Of a DNA stretch of 7,824 bases, positions 4,533 to 7,824 are shown piece by piece. Source of the stretch: Desulfobacteria bacterium (GTDB taxonomy: Bacteria; Desulfobacterota; Desulfobacteria; Desulfobacterales; C00003060); assembly GCA_030145035.1 (NCBI GenBank), contig JAQYWL010000526.1, positions 1 through 7,824 of the forward strand, written 5' to 3'. The notes below the pieces were generated by a model, which was not told the origin of the DNA, ran no database searches, and saw nothing but the letters and a program-made list of their open reading frames with translations. Positions within the stretch are counted from its first letter, which is position 1, and each line of letters starts with the position of its first letter. Both the position numbers and the translations under genes were made by a program.

Positions 4533-7070
4533 TCAGTTGCCTATTTGCCCTCCCAACACCTCGTTCAGTTTCTTCGATAATGTTTCGAGCGAAAATGGTT
4601 TTTGGATAAAATCTTGAGCGCCTGCATCCAGAATTTCCTGTCCGGGGCCATCCAGGGTGTAGCCGCTGCAGACGATTACTTTCAGATTTGGCCGGGCTTG
4701 CATGATAACAGGATACACCTGCCCCCCTTCCATATCAGGCAAAACAATGTCCAGAATAGCCAAGTCAATATCCCCATCAAAGGTCTGGGCAATGTCAACG
4801 GCCTTCGCGCCGGTCTTGGCCAGCAAAATTCGGTAACCCATCCTCTCTAACATTGAGCGGATCACATCTATGACAACATCCTCATCTTCAATAAGCAGTA
4901 CGGTTCCTGTGCCAGTGGTCACTTCACTTTTACTCTCTTTTGCTCGTTCTACAACCTCAACAGCTGGCAGGCCCGCCTGCCTCGCCTCAGCACTCGCGAT
5001 GGCTGGCAGGTAGATTCGCACCGCAGTCCCTTTGCCCATTTCGGAATCAACCGAAATCGAGCCACCGTGGTTCTTGATAATTCCGTATACCGCAGCCATG
5101 CCAAGACCTCGACCCTGAAATTTCGTCGTAAAAAAGGGATCAAATACTCTACTTCTAGTTTCTTCGTCCATGCCTTTTCCCTCATCCTCTATTGTAAGGC
5201 AAACATACGGGCCAGGCTTGAGACCGAGGTCGGTTTCTGCAAATTCTTCGTCGATGTTCTCATTTCTGGTGATGATCCTGATACGACCTTTGCCTTCCAT
5301 GGCCTCGGATGCATTGTTTAACACGGCAGAAAGCACCATCTGCATCTGGGTGAGATCAACCTCTACACGAGAAATGTCACCAGGTAAATCGGTGTCCACT
5401 CGAATGGCAGGATCGATACTGTGCTTGACCAAGGGTACGGTGTCTTCCACAAAATCGTTCAAAGATACGGTTTTGGGTTGATACTTTCCTCCTCTGGCAT
5501 AGGCCAGCAATTGATTCGTCAGGTTGACCATTCGAAGAGTGGAATTGTTCATTCGCTTAACATACTTATCTATATTCTTGTCATCAGGCAGATCCATTTG
5601 AAGCAGTTCGATATTTCCAGAAATCCCAACTAAGGCATTGTTAAATTCGTGCGCAATGCCGCCAGCTAAGGTAGCTATTGCCTCAACCTTGTGAGCCTCC
5701 TGGAGTTGGGCTTCAACTTTCATTTTTTCTTCAATCGCCTGGTTACGCTCTGTAACGTCGCGCAACACCGCTCTACTTCCTGCATACATGCCATCAGTGT
5801 CATAAATAGCAACGACCTTTATTTCACCATGAATTTGTTTTCCGTTTCTTGTTACCCATGTAGTTTCAAGACTAATTTCTCCTTTTGTAATTAATTCTTC
5901 CCATTTTGGTTTGAAACGTTTTTCCAAAACTTCTTTGTCCAAAACCTGAGTGACATGCATTCCAATCATTTCTTCTTTAGAATATCCTAAAGTCTTAGCC
6001 ATTGATTCATTCACATAAGTAAAATTTCCATCTTTATCCGCAATATGCATTAAATCACTTGCAGTTTCCATAAAAGTTCGGAACTTTTCTTCGCTCTCCT
6101 GCAGCGCCTCCTCTGTCCGGTTGCGCTCTTCCATTTCCCACTTCAATTGCTTATTTGCTTTCAGCAATTCAGCAGTGCGCTCCTCCACCCGACATTCTAG
6201 TTCATTATGAGCTTTTCGAAGCGCCTCCTCCGCCTGTTTGCGATCGGTAATATTGCGGGAAAGCTCTACCACCAATTTTGGCCGGCCATCCCTGTGCCAC
6301 GCAGTCGCGCTGGCCATGCACCAGAAAATCATTTGTTTCCCATCCCGCGTTGTGACCACTGTCTCGTGCTCGTGAACCTTTCCGTCTTCAAAACACTTCC
6401 TCGCCACGCACGGTTCGCAAGGTTTGTCATACCCATGGTAGGAACTATAACACTTCTTGCCAAGCAGATCCGGGCCGAATAATTCCTTTGCGATGTCGTT
6501 TGCCCATACAATATTGTGTTTATCGTCTATTATGCTCATGTGATCTGTCACCGAAGCAATAATCCCCGCCAGTTTCTCCTCGCTCTCCCGTAGCGCTTTT
6601 TCGGCCCGCTTCCGTTCGGTGACGTCTCTGGCAAACTCGACCGCCCCAGTGAGATTTCCATCCCCATCCATAATCGGATAGGCAAATACCTCGAAGTTCC
6701 TGCCTCCAGTTGACACCTCATCTTCAGGGGTGGACATTCGATAATAGGCAGGGGCTTTGGTTCGATATGCCTCCGCGACCGCACAGTTCGGACAAATCTC
6801 TTTCCGGCCCTTCAGGACACTAAAGCATTTACGGTTAAGGACACGTTCCTTGTCCGACAAGCCGAACGCCTTCACTATGGTTTCATTAACATCTGTAAGA
6901 TTGAAATCGAGATCAACCACATTAATGTTATCATGGATAGCGTCGAAGACAGCACGCAGCTTTCTGTGGGTTGAAGACAACGCCTCCTCCGTCTCCTTGC
7001 GGTTAGCCGCTTCTTTCTCTAACTCCTTGACCCTTTGTTCCAATTTCTCATAGGTTGGTTTCCTGGCCAT
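4533..7070 (-). CDS. Hybrid sensor histidine kinase: PAS-PAS-PAS-HisKA-HATPase-REC
   Basis: From ATG 7070 this is an 845-residue soluble kinase with no membrane helix. An N-terminal coiled coil (about 1-35) leads to PAS 1 (35-150) and PAS 2 (161-276), each with a C...CxxC-type cysteine motif (C82, C93, C96; C207, C218, C221, C226). A coiled coil follows (277-331), then PAS 3 (326-443). The HisKA domain has the phospho-accepting H474 in AHEFNN. The ATPase domain has an N-box NNASEAM (585-591), G1 EDEGKGM, FDPFFTTK and G2 GRGLGM (653-658). The receiver (722-839) has acidic residues 728-731, phosphorylatable D774 in LAILDIVLPD, S802 and K824 in FIQKPF. All catalytic residues are intact. It would sense an internal signal, autophosphorylate and pass phosphate to its own receiver. 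The output partner is not in the window. An upstream extension to 7127 is possible but less likely. Confidence 0.93.
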   Translation of the reverse strand: MARKPTYEKLEQRVKELEKEAANRKETEEALSSTHRKLRAVFDAIHDNINVVDLDFNLTDVNETIVKAFGLSDKERVLNRKCFSVLKGRKEICPNCAVAEAYRTKAPAYYRMSTPEDEVSTGGRNFEVFAYPIMDGDGNLTGAVEFARDVTERKRAEKALRESEEKLAGIIASVTDHMSIIDDKHNIVWANDIAKELFGPDLLGKKCYSSYHGYDKPCEPCVARKCFEDGKVHEHETVVTTRDGKQMIFWCMASATAWHRDGRPKLVVELSRNITDRKQAEEALRKAHNELECRVEERTAELLKANKQLKWEMEERNRTEEALQESEEKFRTFMETASDLMHIADKDGNFTYVNESMAKTLGYSKEEMIGMHVTQVLDKEVLEKRFKPKWEELITKGEISLETTWVTRNGKQIHGEIKVVAIYDTDGMYAGSRAVLRDVTERNQAIEEKMKVEAQLQEAHKVEAIATLAGGIAHEFNNALVGISGNIELLQMDLPDDKNIDKYVKRMNNSTLRMVNLTNQLLAYARGGKYQPKTVSLNDFVEDTVPLVKHSIDPAIRVDTDLPGDISRVEVDLTQMQMVLSAVLNNASEAMEGKGRIRIITRNENIDEEFAETDLGLKPGPYVCLTIEDEGKGMDEETRSRVFDPFFTTKFQGRGLGMAAVYGIIKNHGGSISVDSEMGKGTAVRIYLPAIASAEARQAGLPAVEVVERAKESKSEVTTGTGTVLLIEDEDVVIDVIRSMLERMGYRILLAKTGAKAVDIAQTFDGDIDLAILDIVLPDMEGGQVYPVIMQARPNLKVIVCSGYTLDGPGQEILDAGAQDFIQKPFSLETLSKKLNEVLGGQIGN

Positions 7071-7077
7071 TAGAAAA

Positions 7078-7083
7078 TCCTCC
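7078..7083 (-). promoter_or_regulatory. Ribosome binding site of the sensor kinase gene
   Basis: GGAGGA on the minus strand, 7 bases before ATG 7070. It lies within the longer possible reading frame that starts at 7127, which has no comparable site, and so favours the 845-residue product starting MARKPTYE. Confidence 0.8.
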
Positions 7084-7218
7084 AATTTCCCAACAAATAA
7101 AGAAGGCCTCATGCAAACGCAGCTCAAATAAGATGCATGGTGCCTTTTGTAAGTCCCACGGGGCCATCCTGCTGAAAGTTGTTATCTCTTGATCGAATGT
7201 GCCGCCATTTGGACCCTC

Positions 7219-7246
7219 CATACATTAATTGGCTAAGAATTGTCAA
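7219..7246 (-). promoter_or_regulatory. Possible promoter for the sensor kinase gene
   Basis: A perfect TTGACA (7241-7246, minus strand) is followed after 16 bases by TGTATG (7219-7224), only 3 of 6 for a -10. It would give a leader of about 145 bases. The weak -10 makes this tentative, and an activator may be needed. Confidence 0.25.
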
Positions 7247-7336
7247 ACTGGCGCCCGCCCGATCACGAGGGCATTTAAGAAACACACAATATCTTGAAGG
7301 GCCGATTTGAAAGGTAAGGTTATAACTATTTGCCAG

Positions 7337-7364
7337 AATCGTAACTATCCGAAATGTTACGATT
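7337..7364. promoter_or_regulatory. Perfect dyad AATCGTAAC-N10-GTTACGATT
   Basis: Two 9-base arms (7337-7345 and 7356-7364) are exact inverted repeats with a 10-base spacer, making a 28-base symmetric site. Such spacing suits a dimeric DNA-binding regulator, and the site lies about 90 bases upstream of the possible kinase promoter. A repeat-element origin is equally possible. Confidence 0.4.
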
Positions 7365-7445
7365 TCAAAAACATATCGAAACCCCAAAACTTCTTTTTCC
7401 TCGACCTGTCTCCATGACACTCAGTTTTTCCATCCAACCTCCAGT

Positions 7446-7470
7446 TATAAAATCACTCCGTGATTTTATA
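7446..7470. repeat. Perfect 11-bp hairpin with 3-base loop
   Basis: TATAAAATCAC (7446-7456) and GTGATTTTATA (7460-7470) pair perfectly around TCC. It is AT-rich, with no T-run beyond the stem in either direction, so a terminator is unlikely. A REP-like hairpin or an operator is more plausible. Confidence 0.5.
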
Positions 7471-7707
7471 TGGGGTCTTGATATTCAGTTCATGGCATCC
7501 CTTTTGGGTATGGTTAAAAATGATAAGTGCCAAATTTCGCATGGAGACTACCAGCAAGGCAGGTGTTTGTCAAGGATTCTGAAGGGTAACAGGCTGCTCG
7601 GGCCATAGGCAACAAAATTGGAACAACGGGGAAGCGGGGATGGCAGGAGGCGGGCAGTCCGAATTTCTCTTGGATTCAAATCAAAGTTAATCTATCAGGG
7701 AGATTGT

Positions 7708-7743
7708 GGGGACATCCTTTACATTTCCATATTTACAGTTTTG
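7708..7743 (+). repeat. GGGGAC-tipped repeat end, copy B
   Basis: It starts GGGGACATCCTTTACATTTC and ends ATATTTACAGTTTTG. It is the inverted counterpart of 81-109 and is probably the fuller version, since that copy has lost 8 bases between two AAAT repeats. Sequence to its right (7744-7824) does not resemble the transposase remnant at the left edge and shows no gene. Confidence 0.6.
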
Positions 7744-7824
7744 GGCTTAAGGATCAAGGATCGATGAGATTGTAGCCCTTTTGTTGTACTATTGTCTCTC
7801 CTCGCTTTACCGACTGACTCACCC

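Larger units (their letters stand above)
7071..7707. other. Long gene-free stretch upstream of the sensor kinase
   Basis: I see no supportable gene. A minus-strand frame (7124-7420, GTG start) and a plus-strand frame (7354-7608) cross each other here, and neither shows a recognisable family pattern or a ribosome binding site. On the minus strand a GGAGGT lies just before ATG at 7432, but that frame stops after 22 codons. Two strong dyads and a weak promoter are annotated separately. Confidence 0.45.

Noticed and set aside
7071..7127. 19-residue N-terminal extension of the sensor kinase
   Set aside because: ATG 7070 has GGAGGA 7 bases upstream and gives the usual MARKPTYE opening; the upstream start has no binding site.
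7124..7420. 98-codon minus-strand frame just upstream of the kinase
   Set aside because: GTG start without a binding site, runs across the perfect dyad at 7337-7364, no recognisable protein pattern, and crosses another equally weak frame on the plus strand.
7354..7608. 84-codon plus-strand frame
   Set aside because: It contains the translated hairpin at 7446-7470 and starts within the dyad; no family pattern or ribosome binding site, so I treat the stretch as non-coding.
1..7824. CRISPR array, tRNA or rRNA genes, integrase gene
   Set aside because: No regularly spaced repeats, no cloverleaf-like or ribosomal RNA sequence and no tyrosine recombinase motif were seen on either strand.

Overview
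The window reads as accessory DNA from an anaerobic Desulfobacterota-type (deltaproteobacterial) genome. The clearest pointer is the large hybrid histidine kinase: its opening (ARKPTYEKLEQRVKELEKEA), its stacked PAS domains with cysteine motifs and its C-terminal receiver domain are typical of that group. The many GGGGAC-tipped repeats and remnants of REP-associated tyrosine transposases (RAYTs) fit the same origin. This assignment is an inference from family knowledge, not a search. Every gene I can support lies on the minus strand.

Left part (1-2524). A RAYT C-terminal fragment runs off the left edge and abuts an N-terminal fragment of an AbiV-like abortive-infection protein. Upstream of that (higher coordinates) is an apparently intact AAA ATPase of the AAA_14/DUF4143 type, with a good promoter and a palindromic candidate operator. 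Next is a RhuM-like gene that has lost its N-terminus and is fused in frame, through a palindromic repeat, to a second RAYT C-terminal fragment.

Middle part (2525-4273). Two near-identical ~100 bp miniature inverted-repeat elements, in the same orientation, bracket a DUF3841 gene and a higBA toxin-antitoxin pair. Both genes carry the architecture of integron gene cassettes. A GTTAGCA core lies a few bases upstream of each first start codon, and a folded attC-like site lies just after each last stop codon. The DUF3841 cassette starts GTTAGCACT and its attC starts with the exact complement, AGTGCTAAC. No integrase gene is visible, so this would be a small orphan (CALIN-like) array. I consider it the most interesting structure in the window.

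Right part (4274-7824). A soluble hybrid sensor kinase (three PAS, HisKA, HATPase, receiver) occupies 4533-7070. Its third PAS domain is strikingly AT-rich compared with its neighbours, which suggests domain-level mosaicism. The 754 bases upstream hold no gene I can support, but contain two strong dyads and an inverted copy of the repeat found at the left end.

Taken together, the kinase looks like an ordinary chromosomal regulator. The rest is a decayed defence/stress island (AbiV, RhuM, DUF4143 ATPase, HigBA, DUF3841) repeatedly invaded by RAYT-type repeats. I did not find a complete new system. The cassette array framed by miniature elements, and the in-frame capture of repeat sequence by a RhuM gene, are the observations most worth following up.
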